Part shown: one piece after another, positions 17,169 to 25,266 of the stretch
Layout of the letters: each line of letters opens with the position of its first letter
Position numbering within the stretch: position 1 is the stretch's first letter
Source of the DNA: Kribbella monticola
GTDB taxonomy: Bacteria; Actinomycetota; Actinomycetes; Propionibacteriales; Kribbellaceae
Assembly (NCBI RefSeq): GCF_003261635.1
Contig: NZ_QFXK01000039.1
Span: 558,001 to 622,000, forward strand
DNA length: 64,000 nt
Reading direction: 5' to 3'
Made by a program: the position numbers and the translations under genes
The notes under the pieces: model-generated
The model's input: the letters and a program-made list of their open reading frames with translations, nothing else
The model's database searches: none
What the model was told of the DNA's origin: nothing

Positions 17169-17261
17169 AGCTCTCCTCGGCTCAGCCCCCGGTAACTTTC
17201 CTCCCGTCTCGGTTCCCATCTTGGTCTATATCTTCCGCCACGGCGACCCGACGACCACTGG

Positions 17262-17789
17262 TCAGACCTCGTACTCCCAGCCGGGCTGCCAGTCGAAGGG
17301 TGCGTCGACGAGATCTTCGAGTGCGGTGTTGTCCACGAGGTGCTGGAGGGACCAGCGGTTGGCCGAATGGGCGACCACGAGGACCGTGCGACCGTCGTAC
17401 AGGGTCTTGAGGTCGGCGACGAAGGACCTGGTGAGGGCGAGGACCTGGCGGTAGCTCTGGCCGCCGCCGGGGAACGGGTGATCGACGTACCGCCGGCGCG
17501 GCTCGAGGCGTTCTCTCGGAGCACCGTTGAGGTCGCCGTAGTTGCATTCGCGCAGGCGCCAGTCCTGGAAGTACGGAATGTCCCGTCCTGCGAAGGCGAG
17601 CTCGACAGTCTGTACTGCGCGGCGCAGATCGGAACTGAAAACGGCATCGACCTCGGGGTGACGCTGCCCCAGTTCCACCGCCTCCCGCTCGCCCGCGGCC
17701 GACAGCACGCCCGGCAACCATCCGGTCGCGACGCCGCCCTCGTTGTCGACGGTCGTCGAGTGCGTCTCGTAGATGAGCTTCACAGTCAT
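17262..17789 (-). CDS. Histidine-phosphatase-fold protein with ETH in place of RHG
   Basis: 175 aa from ATG 17789 (TTG 17801 would add four residues). It has the phosphoglycerate-mutase-like layout: strand plus LIYETHSTTVDNE at the N-terminus, FSSDLRRAVQTVELAF, the WRLRECNYGDLNG acidic segment, and the second catalytic-type His in VVAHSANRWSL. The catalytic Arg-His-Gly is replaced by Thr-His-Ser, keeping the phospho-accepting His but losing the first Arg. I recall the same ETH form in other actinobacterial members, so it is probably a subfamily, not damage. Substrate unknown. The fadE5-type gene is divergent 91 bases away. Confidence 0.82.
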   Translation of the reverse strand: MTVKLIYETHSTTVDNEGGVATGWLPGVLSAAGEREAVELGQRHPEVDAVFSSDLRRAVQTVELAFAGRDIPYFQDWRLRECNYGDLNGAPRERLEPRRRYVDHPFPGGGQSYRQVLALTRSFVADLKTLYDGRTVLVVAHSANRWSLQHLVDNTALEDLVDAPFDWQPGWEYEV

Positions 17790-17807
17790 TGCCCCAGCCA
17801 ACTCCCT

Positions 17808-17852
17808 TTGCGTCTGTTACTGACGGGTATATACTTAAGTTACTCGTGAGTA
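17808..17852 (+). promoter_or_regulatory. Promoter and candidate twin operator of the acyl-CoA dehydrogenase gene
   Basis: TTGCGT (17808-17813) and TATACT (17830-17835) with a 16-base spacer form a good vegetative promoter 45 bases upstream of the GTG. Two similar 13-mers, TTACTGACGGGTA (17817-17829) and TTACTCGTGAGTA (17840-17852), lie 23 bases apart, one in the spacer and one just downstream of the -10; the second contains TACTC-N2-GAGTA. The layout suits repression by a TetR-type regulator, none of which is adjacent. Confidence 0.55.
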
Positions 17853-17880
17853 CATGCAGCGAAGAGGCAGGGGAAACCGC

Positions 17881-19740
17881 GTGAGCCACTACAAGTCGAA
17901 TCTGCGGGACATCGAGTTCAATCTGCTCGAGGTCCTGGGCCGTGGCGAGGTGCTCGGACAGGGGCCGTACGCCGATATGGACGTCGACACCGCACGCGAG
18001 GTGCTCGGCGAGATCGACCGGCTGGCGAAGAACGAGCTGGCCGCGTCGTTCGAGGACTCCGACCGCAACCCGCCGGTGTTCGACCCGGAGACGCACTCGG
18101 TGACCATGCCCGAGGCGTTCAAGAAGGGCTACCAGGCCTACATGGACGCCGAGTGGTACAAGCTCGAGCTGCCGCCGGAGCTCGGTGGCCAGCCGACCCC
18201 GCCCTCGCTGCGCTGGGCCGCCGCCGAGATGGTCCTGGGCGCCAACCCGGCCATCCACATCTACGCGGCCGGGCCGAACTTCGCCCACGTGCTGTGGCGT
18301 AACGGCACCGAGCGGGACAAGTTGATCGCCCAGCACATGATCGCCCGCGGCTGGGGCGCGACGATGGTGCTGACCGAGCCGGACGCCGGCTCCGACGTCG
18401 GCGCGGGTCGCACCAAGGCCACCCTGCAGGACGACGGCACGTGGCACATCGAGGGCGTCAAGCGGTTCATCACCTCCGGCGACCACGACATGACCGAGAA
18501 CATCGTGCACCTGGTGCTCGCCCGCCCGCAGGGCATCGAGGGCGTCGGCGGCCCGGGGACGAAGGGGCTCAGCCTGTTCGTGGTACCGAAGTACGACTTC
18601 GATCTGGAGACGGGCGAGCTGACCGGGGAGCGTAACGGCGCCTTCGTCACCAACGTCGAGAAGAAGATGGGCATCAAGGTGTCCACGACCTGCGAGATCA
18701 CCTTCGGCGAGACGATCCCGGCCAAGGGTTACCTGCTCGGCGAGGTGCACGACGGCATCGCGCAGATGTTCCAGGTCATCGAGTACGCGCGGATGATGGT
18801 CGGCACCAAGGCGATCGCGACCCTGTCGACCGGCTACCTGAACGCGCTCGAGTACGCCAAGGAGCGGGTCCAGGGCGCCGATTTGACCAACCCGGCGAAG
18901 GACGCCCCGCGCGTCACGATCACCCACCACCCCGACGTACGCCGCTCGCTGATGACGCAGAAGTCGTACTCCGAGGCGCTGCGTGCCCTGGTGCTGTTCA
19001 CCGCGACCTACCAGGACCGCGCCGAGCAGGCCCGGTACGCCGGCGAGCACGATCTCGAGGCCGAGCGGGTCAACGACCTGCTGCTCCCACTGGTGAAGGG
19101 CTACGGCTCCGAGAAGTCGTGGACCCTGCTCGGCACGGAGTCGCTGCAGACCTTCGGCGGCTCCGGCTTCCTGCAGGACTACCCGATCGAGCAGTACGTC
19201 CGCGACGCCAAGATCGACACGCTGTACGAAGGCACCACGGCGATCCAGGGTCAGGACCTGTTCTTCCGCAAGATCATCAAGGACCAGGGCAAGGCGCTCG
19301 GCCACCTCGCCGAGCAGATCCAGCAGTTCGTCGCCTCCGAGGCCGGTAACGGCCGGCTGAAGGAAGAGCGCGGACTCCTCGCCAGGGGCCTGGAGGACAC
19401 CCAGAAGATCCTTGGCGTGATGGGCCAGGCGCTGATGTCGAGCAACCCGCAGGCAGAGAACGGCGACCCGCGCAACATCTACAAGGTCGGCCTGAACACC
19501 TCCCGGCTGCTGTACGTGCTCGGCGACGTGGTGTGCTCCTGGCTGATGCTGCGGCAGGCCGAGGTCGCACTGGAGAAGCTGGGTGGCGAGCTGTCGCCCG
19601 CGGACCAGGACTTCTACGCCGGCAAGCTCGCGGCCGCGCAGTGGTTCGTCCGGTCCACGATGCCGACTGTGCGCGCCGAGCGGATCAAGGCCGAGCTGAC
19701 CGACCTCGATGTGATGGATCTGCCCGAGTCGGCTTTCTGA
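17881..19740 (+). CDS. Acyl-CoA dehydrogenase, long FadE5-like type
   Basis: 619 aa from GTG 17881, preceded by AGGGGAA six bases upstream. It oxidises acyl-CoA thioesters to enoyl-CoA with FAD in beta-oxidation. Domains: N-terminal helical (about 1-160), the FAD/substrate beta domain with [12 protein letters not shown] and RFITSGDHD, a helical domain with [19 protein letters not shown], and the catalytic region [14 protein letters not shown] where Glu450 is the candidate base. A C-terminal extension of about 130 residues beyond the usual 380-400-aa enzyme marks the long FadE5 class. Monocistronic, with its own promoter and a double terminator. Confidence 0.93.
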   Translation: MSHYKSNLRDIEFNLLEVLGRGEVLGQGPYADMDVDTAREVLGEIDRLAKNELAASFEDSDRNPPVFDPETHSVTMPEAFKKGYQAYMDAEWYKLELPPELGGQPTPPSLRWAAAEMVLGANPAIHIYAAGPNFAHVLWRNGTERDKLIAQHMIARGWGATMVLTEPDAGSDVGAGRTKATLQDDGTWHIEGVKRFITSGDHDMTENIVHLVLARPQGIEGVGGPGTKGLSLFVVPKYDFDLETGELTGERNGAFVTNVEKKMGIKVSTTCEITFGETIPAKGYLLGEVHDGIAQMFQVIEYARMMVGTKAIATLSTGYLNALEYAKERVQGADLTNPAKDAPRVTITHHPDVRRSLMTQKSYSEALRALVLFTATYQDRAEQARYAGEHDLEAERVNDLLLPLVKGYGSEKSWTLLGTESLQTFGGSGFLQDYPIEQYVRDAKIDTLYEGTTAIQGQDLFFRKIIKDQGKALGHLAEQIQQFVASEAGNGRLKEERGLLARGLEDTQKILGVMGQALMSSNPQAENGDPRNIYKVGLNTSRLLYVLGDVVCSWLMLRQAEVALEKLGGELSPADQDFYAGKLAAAQWFVRSTMPTVRAERIKAELTDLDVMDLPESAF

Positions 19741-19764
19741 CCGTTGTTCGACCGGGGTGAGGCC

Positions 19765-19830
19765 CCTCCGGCTCGGCCGCTTGCGCGGGCCGAGTCGGAG
19801 GCCCGGTCGCGGGGCAGCTGATCTGCCCCG
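19765..19830 (+). terminator. Two tandem hairpins after the acyl-CoA dehydrogenase
   Basis: First hairpin: CCTCCGGCTCGGCC (19765-19778) with GGCCGAGTCGGAGG (19788-19801), one mismatch in 14. Second: CGGGGCAG (19810-19817) with CTGCCCCG (19823-19830). The rest of the 392-base gap to the next gene contains only the 45-bp repeat array. Confidence 0.75.
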
Positions 19831-19981
19831 CGATCTGCCCTGGTGAGCGCGGGGCTGATGAAGGAACGTTTCTGCCCGTGCGATGCGCGCCCCTGGCTTG
19901 GTCTCCCCTGTCCAGGCCAGGGCCGCGCTTCGTCCGGAACCCCTGCGACCGCCGCAGCGTCAACGAAGACGTGTCCCCACG

Positions 19982-20116
19982 TCGTACGCCGACTCCGCAG
20001 GCAGGAGCTCGTCCGGTTCCGCCGCGTCGTCGGCTGACTCCGCAGGCGGGATCTCGGCTCGGTTCGTCGCGTCGTCGGCTGGCTCCGCAGGCGGGATCTC
20101 GGCTCAGTTCGTCGCG
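19982..20116. repeat. Three tandem copies of a 45-bp unit before the TPM-like operon
   Basis: Copies at 19982-20026, 20027-20071 and 20072-20116 share ACTCCGCAGGC and GTTCGTCGCG-type blocks; copies 2 and 3 are nearly identical, copy 1 more diverged. The fourth unit begins (TCGTACGCTGGC) and runs into the ATG at 20133. The unit is a multiple of three and open in the frame of the downstream gene, but translation through it would put a long basic tail before a signal peptide, so it is treated as non-coding. Confidence 0.85.
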
Positions 20117-20132
20117 TCGTACGCTGGCTTCG

Positions 20133-21458
20133 ATGTCCGCCCGACTGCTGCGCCTGGTGCCACTGGCCGCGCTCGCCTTTTTCTTCCCGCTCCCCGCCGC
20201 GGCGGCCCCGCCGGAACTCCCGGACCAGATCGCCGCAGCCTGGCGGACCGACCACGTCTACCTCTATCCGGCGATGCGGTCGAGCTTCCCGCAGGCCGAG
20301 CTGGACCGGATCCGCGCCGCGACCCGGACGGTCAGCTTCCCGGTGTACATCGCCCTGCTACCGCGGACCCCGGTCACCAGATCGGGCGATCTCGACCTAC
20401 CGACGTTGCTGCAGGCACGCGTCGGGCAACCCGGGTTGTATCTGGTCTGGACGGCCGCCGGCGAAAACTGGTCGGGCGAGGAGACCTTGATCCGGCCGGG
20501 TGGACTGAAAGGGCGCAGCCTGACCCGGGTCCAGCTGGACGACAAGTGGGACAACAAGGTCGTCACCAGCCGTCCGGCCCCGGGCATCGTCCGGACCATC
20601 CAGCAAGCGGCGACGGCGTACGACGGCCGCCCGCTGCCCGACGTACCGGCCGGTGACCTGGATCCGGCGGACGAGGACGACTCCGGCATGTCCACGACGG
20701 ACAAGGAGGATTTGTCCGCGTTCATCGGCATGGGCGCCGGCGGACTGGTCGGCTTCCTGCTGGTGATCGGTCTGACGCTGCGGCACCACCGCCGGCGACC
20801 GTCCGCCAAAGCCCGCCTCAGGTCGAAGGCGCGCTCGAAGACGAAGGCGCGCTCGAAGGCGAAGGCCGGCATCGGCGCGACCGAAGCTGGAACGCCGACC
20901 CGCATCGCCTCGGTTCAGCTGCAGGCGGATCGGTGGATTGCGAAGGCGGATCGCGCAGTACGCGACCTGGAAGCTCGGATCACGGCGTCGGACCGGGGCC
21001 GGGCGAAGGTGAAGCTGCCCGAGCTGCTGGATCAACGGGACGACGCGTCGGAGCGGTTGACGGCTGCCCGCGCGCTGCGGAGTGCGGCCCCGGAGGACCT
21101 GGCAGCGACCGCGGGCGCGTTGGTGCTAGCCCGGCAAGCTCAACAAGTTGCCGGGGGCAAGGAGGTCCAGCCGCCCTGCTTCTTCGACCCGACCCACCAG
21201 CCGGGCAGCGTCCAGGCTGCCTGGACCGAGGACACCGAAGTACCGGCTTGTCCTGCCTGTGCGCGGGTGCTGGCTCGGGGCGAGACTCCGCGCGGGTTCC
21301 GGCTGTGGAAGAAGTCCGGGTTGCTCGGGCTCGATCGCAAGGCCGTTCCGTACTGGACCCTCGATCCGAAGGAAGAGCCGTTGCTGGCGACCGGATTCGG
21401 TGCGCTCGAAGACGATCTGGCGGACCGGGTCGAACGCGTCTACGGGGCCGGCCGATGA
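20133..21458 (+). CDS. Membrane protein with TPM-like exterior domain and cytosolic Cys/His module (operon gene 1)
   Basis: 441 aa. Signal peptide 1-24 (MSARLLRLVPLAALAFFF ending AAAAP), an exterior alpha/beta domain (about 25-175) with HVYLYPAMRSSFP, FPVYIALLPRTP and QPGLYLVWTA, a linker, a TM helix (about 196-218), a strongly basic stretch with a repeated KARSK pattern, a helical cytosolic region (about 265-340), and a C-terminal module C349-x5-H355 ... C373-x2-C376 followed by a conserved Tyr-Trp. The first part resembles TPM domains of exported membrane proteins. No clear ribosome site precedes the ATG; a TACGCT eight bases upstream may be the -10 of a leaderless mRNA. The stop overlaps the next ATG (ATGA). 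Function unknown. Confidence 0.82.
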   Translation: MSARLLRLVPLAALAFFFPLPAAAAPPELPDQIAAAWRTDHVYLYPAMRSSFPQAELDRIRAATRTVSFPVYIALLPRTPVTRSGDLDLPTLLQARVGQPGLYLVWTAAGENWSGEETLIRPGGLKGRSLTRVQLDDKWDNKVVTSRPAPGIVRTIQQAATAYDGRPLPDVPAGDLDPADEDDSGMSTTDKEDLSAFIGMGAGGLVGFLLVIGLTLRHHRRRPSAKARLRSKARSKTKARSKAKAGIGATEAGTPTRIASVQLQADRWIAKADRAVRDLEARITASDRGRAKVKLPELLDQRDDASERLTAARALRSAAPEDLAATAGALVLARQAQQVAGGKEVQPPCFFDPTHQPGSVQAAWTEDTEVPACPACARVLARGETPRGFRLWKKSGLLGLDRKAVPYWTLDPKEEPLLATGFGALEDDLADRVERVYGAGR

Positions 21459-22126
21459 GGCGGGTCTTGCTGGCGCTGGCGGCCGGCCTGCTCGTCGTAC
21501 TGACCTCCACCACGCCGGCAAACGCCGACTTCCGGTCCGACCCGCGGGTGACGGCAGCCGTTGCCGCCTGGAAGACGAATCGGGTGTACGTCGATCCGTT
21601 GTTCGCCGGGTCGGAAGGGTTCGAGGCGGAGTCGGTACGGCGGGCGGCGGAGCTGATCGCCAAGGCGCCGGTGCCGGTGTACGCCGCGGCGGTGCCGACG
21701 GGTCCGTGGTTCCCGGAGAAGAGGGACGTCGTCCAACTCGCCGGCTGGCTCGCGGTGGCCAACGGCAAGCCTGGTCTCTACCTCGTCCTCGACGAGTACT
21801 CGACGAGCGGCGCGGCCCACCTGATCGCAGTACGCAGCCCGCGGACCACCTACGCCTCTTCGTCGAAGGCGACTGCCGCCGACGAGGTCGCCGCCTACCT
21901 GGACGAGGTCGAGGTAGACAGCGATTACCAGCCCAGTGCCGCCCGGACGACGCCGTTGCCCGACGAGCCGGAACCGACGTACGAACCAGAACGGTTCACC
22001 CCGGCCAAGGCACTCGGCAACGGACTCGGTGGATTCACCCTCGGCCTGATGGGCGGAGCACTTCTCGCCCTGCCGGTCCTAGGCCTGGCGGCTCTGGTCG
22101 CCCGACGACGCGAAGGACATTCATGA
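21455..22126 (+). CDS. Short TPM-like membrane protein (operon gene 2)
   Basis: 223 aa with a signal peptide (1-25, ending ANA-D), an exterior domain of about 140 residues with NRVYVDPLFAGSEG, APVPVYAAAVPTGP and GKPGLYLVLDEY, an acidic Pro-rich linker and a C-terminal TM helix (about 190-215) ending in Arg-Arg-Arg. It corresponds to the exterior half of genes 1 and 3 and lacks their cytosolic Cys/His module. Both ends overlap neighbours by ATGA, so translation is coupled across all three genes. Function unknown. Confidence 0.85.
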   Translation: MRRVLLALAAGLLVVLTSTTPANADFRSDPRVTAAVAAWKTNRVYVDPLFAGSEGFEAESVRRAAELIAKAPVPVYAAAVPTGPWFPEKRDVVQLAGWLAVANGKPGLYLVLDEYSTSGAAHLIAVRSPRTTYASSSKATAADEVAAYLDEVEVDSDYQPSAARTTPLPDEPEPTYEPERFTPAKALGNGLGGFTLGLMGGALLALPVLGLAALVARRREGHS

Positions 22127-23418
22127 AGCCCCGCCTCGGCCTCGTTGCCGGCATTCTCCTCCTCGGCGCTCTCGCCTTGCCGGCCCCTGCGCTGGCGGTC
22201 CCGGCCCAGGACTCTCTTCTGGTTCAAACAGCGCCAAGCCATGCGGAGCAGACGCCGGCCGAGCGTGCTCGGGAGATTGCCGCTGCACTGGTGAAGGATC
22301 CTGTCTACATCGATCCTGTGTATGCGCCGGCGCTGTCCGCAACGATGATCGGTGACGTCCGGAAGAAGGCGAAGGCGCTCGGCTATCCGGTCTACACGAT
22401 CGTGTTGCCGCTGAGCCCGAGCGACGCGTTCCAGGGCAAGGAAAGCAACGTCATCACGCTGGTGATGGATGCGCTCCGCAAACCGGGCCTGTACGTCGTG
22501 GTCGATGGCGGCGGGCGCTTCCCGTGGTACGAGATCAAGGATGTCCCGACGCTCGACGAGAAGGTGCTGAGCCCGGCTCGGGATCGGGCGCTGGACGACA
22601 CCGGGTACGACGCGGGGCCGACCGAGGTACTGGCTCGGTTCTACGAGCTGTTGGCCGGGCCGCCGCTGCCGGCGACCACGCCGAAGCCGGAGGGGGCCGG
22701 AGCGAGGTCGGGCGATGCGGCCTCGTCCGACGGCGGTCCCTCTGGTGGTTTGGTTGCCTTAGGCATCAGTTTGGCGGTGCTGGCGATTCTGGTCGCGCTG
22801 GGGCTGTGGATCGGGTTGCGGCGGCGCGGTAGTGGTGGTGCGGTCCGTCGGGAGAAGCCGTTCAGTATTCCGCCGCATGTCGCAGCTACGGTGGCCGCAG
22901 AGCGTCGTCGTCGGTTGACCCGGGAGACGACGGCAGAGCTGACCGACCTCGGTTCGGAGCTGGCCGCTCTGCCGACCGTGGCCGGTGACGGGCTGCGTCA
23001 TCAGCAGTTGGCCCTTGATGCGCACGACGCGGCCGAGCGAGTACTGGACGCGTCTCGCGATCTGGTCGACGTGGTGGGTGCGATGGTGCTGCTCGACCAG
23101 GGCCGGCGCGAACTGGAGATCGCGAAAGCTCTCGCGGAGGGGCGCAAGCCTCCCGTAGTACAGGCGCTTTGTGCGTTCAATCCCTTGCACGGAAGGTCTT
23201 CTGGGCGTCCGACGCAGGTCGAGTCCGAGGGCACCACGGTGAGTCTGCCGCTCTGCGCGGAATGCCGCCAGGCGCTCAAGCGCGGAGTAGCGCCGAAGTC
23301 GCTCCCCGGCGACGACGGCCCGTACTGGCACGGCACCGACCTCTGGGCCCGCACCTTCTTCGGCGCCTTGGGCAACGATCTCGCTGCCGCCGTATCCCGC
23401 GGCGAATACAAGTCCTGA
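22123..23418 (+). CDS. Membrane protein with TPM-like exterior domain and cytosolic Cys/His module (operon gene 3)
   Basis: 431 aa with the same plan as gene 1: signal peptide (1-27), exterior domain (about 40-175) with DPVYIDPVYAPALS, YPVYTIVLPLSP and RKPGLYVVVDGG, a Gly/Ser linker, TM (about 208-230, LVALGISLAVLAILVALGLWIGL), then a cytosolic helical part with HVAATVAAERRRRLTRETTAEL and a module C350-x5-H356 ... C378-x2-C381 followed by YW. Conservation of the Cys/His spacing between genes 1 and 3, whose linkers have diverged, argues for metal binding. A repeat array follows the stop. Function unknown. Confidence 0.85.
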   Translation: MKPRLGLVAGILLLGALALPAPALAVPAQDSLLVQTAPSHAEQTPAERAREIAAALVKDPVYIDPVYAPALSATMIGDVRKKAKALGYPVYTIVLPLSPSDAFQGKESNVITLVMDALRKPGLYVVVDGGGRFPWYEIKDVPTLDEKVLSPARDRALDDTGYDAGPTEVLARFYELLAGPPLPATTPKPEGAGARSGDAASSDGGPSGGLVALGISLAVLAILVALGLWIGLRRRGSGGAVRREKPFSIPPHVAATVAAERRRRLTRETTAELTDLGSELAALPTVAGDGLRHQQLALDAHDAAERVLDASRDLVDVVGAMVLLDQGRRELEIAKALAEGRKPPVVQALCAFNPLHGRSSGRPTQVESEGTTVSLPLCAECRQALKRGVAPKSLPGDDGPYWHGTDLWARTFFGALGNDLAAAVSRGEYKS

Positions 23419-23450
23419 ACCCACCCCAACCATCACGCCCTTCCCTCGCC

Positions 23451-23590
23451 CCATCCCACATCGCCTGCCCGACCCCGGCACTTCCTCCCCGACCCACCCC
23501 ACATCGCCTGTCTGACCCGGCACTTCCTCCCCGACCCACCGGGCTATCGCCTGTCCGACCCGGCACTTCCTCCCCGACCCACCGGGCTTC
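23451..23590. repeat. Three tandem copies of a 42-43-bp unit after the TPM-like operon
   Basis: The block GGCACTTCCTCCCCGACCCA starts at 23477, 23519 and 23562, each preceded by a CATCGCCTG- or TATCGCCTG-type segment. Copies are imperfect at the edges. The 369 bases between the operon and the DUF4097 gene hold this array, a pyrimidine-rich stretch on the plus strand, and no supported gene. Confidence 0.8.
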
Positions 23591-23787
23591 AGCGCTCACC
23601 TCGCTTTCCCTCAGCTCGACCGCTGCAGACGGCAGCTGTCTTTTTCTCGGTCGGCCGTTCCTGAGTTCGGGTTGTTTCGGGGGTTGGGGTCAGGGCGGTT
23701 CTGGGGGTTGTGCCTGATCCGCCTGCCGGCGTCCCGGACCTACTGTCGAGCGACAAGTGGGGCAGGGACGAGAAGAGGCGGATGGCG

Positions 23788-24558
23788 ATGGCTGACACCC
23801 GGCAGGTGGGTGCGTTGCTCGTGGCGGCGGCGGGGGTTTGCACGCTCTGGATGGTCGGCGACAAGGACTCCAGCGACCAGCACGAGGTGACCAGCAAGAT
23901 CTCGGAGGTCAGGCTCGACTCCGCGAATGCGGACATCACCATCAAGGTCGGCGACAGCGACAAGACCACCGTCAAGGAGAAGCGTTCCTACTGGCTGGTG
24001 AAGCACGGTGATGCGTACAAGGTCGACGGGGAGACGCTCCGGCTGACCAACGACTGCGGCTGGCAGTGCCACGTCGACTTCGAGGTGACCGTCCCGCGCG
24101 GTACGAAGGTGACCGGCGAGCACGGCAGCGGCGACCTCTCGATCGCCGGCGTCAGCGGGGTGGACGCGAGTTCGAACTCCGGCCGGGTCGAACTCGAAGA
24201 CGTCAGCGGCGACGTCAGGCTCACCCTCACCTCGGGCGACGCGGTGATCGACGGACTGTCCGGGAAGCTCGACTTCGACGCGAGCTCGGGCGATCTCCAC
24301 GCCGAACACCTCAAGGCGGGTCCGGTGAACGCGAAGACCGTCTCCGGCGATCTGACGATCGCGCTCGACGAGGCGACCGACGTCAAGGCCGAGGACACTA
24401 GCGGCGACATCACCGTCAAGGCCCCCGCGGGCGACTACCAGATCGCGGCGGACACCCGAAGCGGCGAGATCGACAACGACCTCACCAACAACACGTCGGC
24501 GGACCACAAGATCACCGCGACGACTGTCAGCGGCGACGTAGTTCTCCACTCCAACTGA
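23788..24558 (+). CDS. DUF4097-family beta-helix-like protein, exported or membrane-anchored
   Basis: 256 aa from ATG 23788 (GAGG nine bases upstream; ATG 23782 is too close). A short hydrophobic N-terminus (VGALLVAAAGVCTLWMV) suggests an uncleaved anchor or signal. The rest is a series of about 20-residue units each ending in SGD, SGR or SGE (GSGDLSIAG, NSGRVELED, SGDVRLTL, SGDAVIDG, SSGDLHAE, VSGDLTIAL, TSGDITVK), the hallmark of DUF4097 proteins, likely a right-handed beta-helix. The role of this family is unknown; some members sit with envelope-stress genes. A hairpin terminator follows. Confidence 0.87.
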   Translation: MADTRQVGALLVAAAGVCTLWMVGDKDSSDQHEVTSKISEVRLDSANADITIKVGDSDKTTVKEKRSYWLVKHGDAYKVDGETLRLTNDCGWQCHVDFEVTVPRGTKVTGEHGSGDLSIAGVSGVDASSNSGRVELEDVSGDVRLTLTSGDAVIDGLSGKLDFDASSGDLHAEHLKAGPVNAKTVSGDLTIALDEATDVKAEDTSGDITVKAPAGDYQIAADTRSGEIDNDLTNNTSADHKITATTVSGDVVLHSN

Positions 24559-24562
24559 CCCA

Positions 24563-24598
24563 TCGGCTGCGCCTGGCCGGTGGACTGCGCGCAGCCGA
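24563..24598 (+). terminator. Hairpin after the DUF4097 gene
   Basis: Perfect 10-bp arms TCGGCTGCGC (24563-24572) and GCGCAGCCGA (24589-24598), four bases after the stop codon. Confidence 0.75.
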
Positions 24599-24745
24599 CG
24601 GACGGGGTTTACGCGCGGGTACGTGGAGGTCGTACCAGCCTGGCTGGTTGCCGTGGGTGACCACCGACACACGTAGGTGATGGACCTCGGTGCCGGGACG
24701 GGCGTAGCGTCTAAGTGTCTGGATCTTCTCGAGGAGGGCTCGGGT

Positions 24746-24994
24746 ATGAGCATCGGTGTGGGGATCTTCTTGATGGTGGTGGGCGCCATCTTCGCGTTCG
24801 CCGTCCGCGACTCGTGGGACGCCGTCAACCTGACCGCGGTCGGGTACATCCTGATGCTCGCCGGCCTCGCTGGGATCGCCCTGTCGTTCTACATCACCAA
24901 CCGGCGCCGCCGCGTCCCGACCGAAGCGATCGACCCCGCGGTCGAAGAGGAATACCGCGTAGTCGAAGAACACCACCGCGACATCACCGAATAA
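24746..24994 (+). CDS. Small two-TM membrane protein, DUF6458-like
   Basis: 82 aa from ATG 24746 with GAGGAGG about eight bases upstream. Two TM helices (about 3-20 and 29-50) are joined by the RDSWDAVNLTAVG loop typical of this small actinobacterial family, followed by a basic NRRRR stop-transfer and an acidic cytosolic tail. Function unknown. A perfect DnaA box (TGTGGACAA, 24998-25006) lies four bases past the stop. Confidence 0.85.
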   Translation: MSIGVGIFLMVVGAIFAFAVRDSWDAVNLTAVGYILMLAGLAGIALSFYITNRRRRVPTEAIDPAVEEEYRVVEEHHRDITE

Positions 24995-25078
24995 CCCTGT
25001 GGACAACTCCGCTGAGCGAGCACAAAAGCACTAAATTAGACTTTGCAAGGAAGGACAGAGGGCAGCACCACCAGCCCT

Positions 25079-25266
25079 CGCAGCTCAGCTTCTAGCGCTC
25101 GCAGACAAGCTTCAGGGGCTCGCAGCTCAGCTTCTAGTGCTCGCGCACGAGCTTCTGGGGCTGGCAGCTCAGCTTCTAGTGCTCGCGCACGAGCTTCAGG
25201 GGCTCGCAGCTCAGCTTCTAGTGCTCGCGCACGACTTTCTGGGGCTCGCAGCTCAGCTTCTGGCGG
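25079..25266. repeat. 42-bp minisatellite, four copies plus a partial fifth
   Basis: Copies start at 25079, 25121, 25163, 25205 and 25247 (partial). Copies 2 and 3 contain GCTCG-CGCA-CGAGC, a small hairpin; copy 1 and copy 4 are degenerate at that site. The array sits directly behind the thioredoxin-NHL gene, whose last four codons and stop fall inside the partial copy. Both strands are open: one reads a 14-residue Leu-Glu-Ala-Glu-Leu repeat, the other a Ser/Ala/Arg repeat. These are products of the 42-bp periodicity and are not annotated as genes. Confidence 0.92.

Noticed and set aside
17169-17230. TPP riboswitch before the MHS permease, suggested by GGGGCTGAG
   Set aside because: Only this short match is present; the other conserved TPP blocks and enough leader length are missing.
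23451-25266. CRISPR arrays
   Set aside because: The repeats are contiguous tandem units without unique spacers and no cas genes are present.
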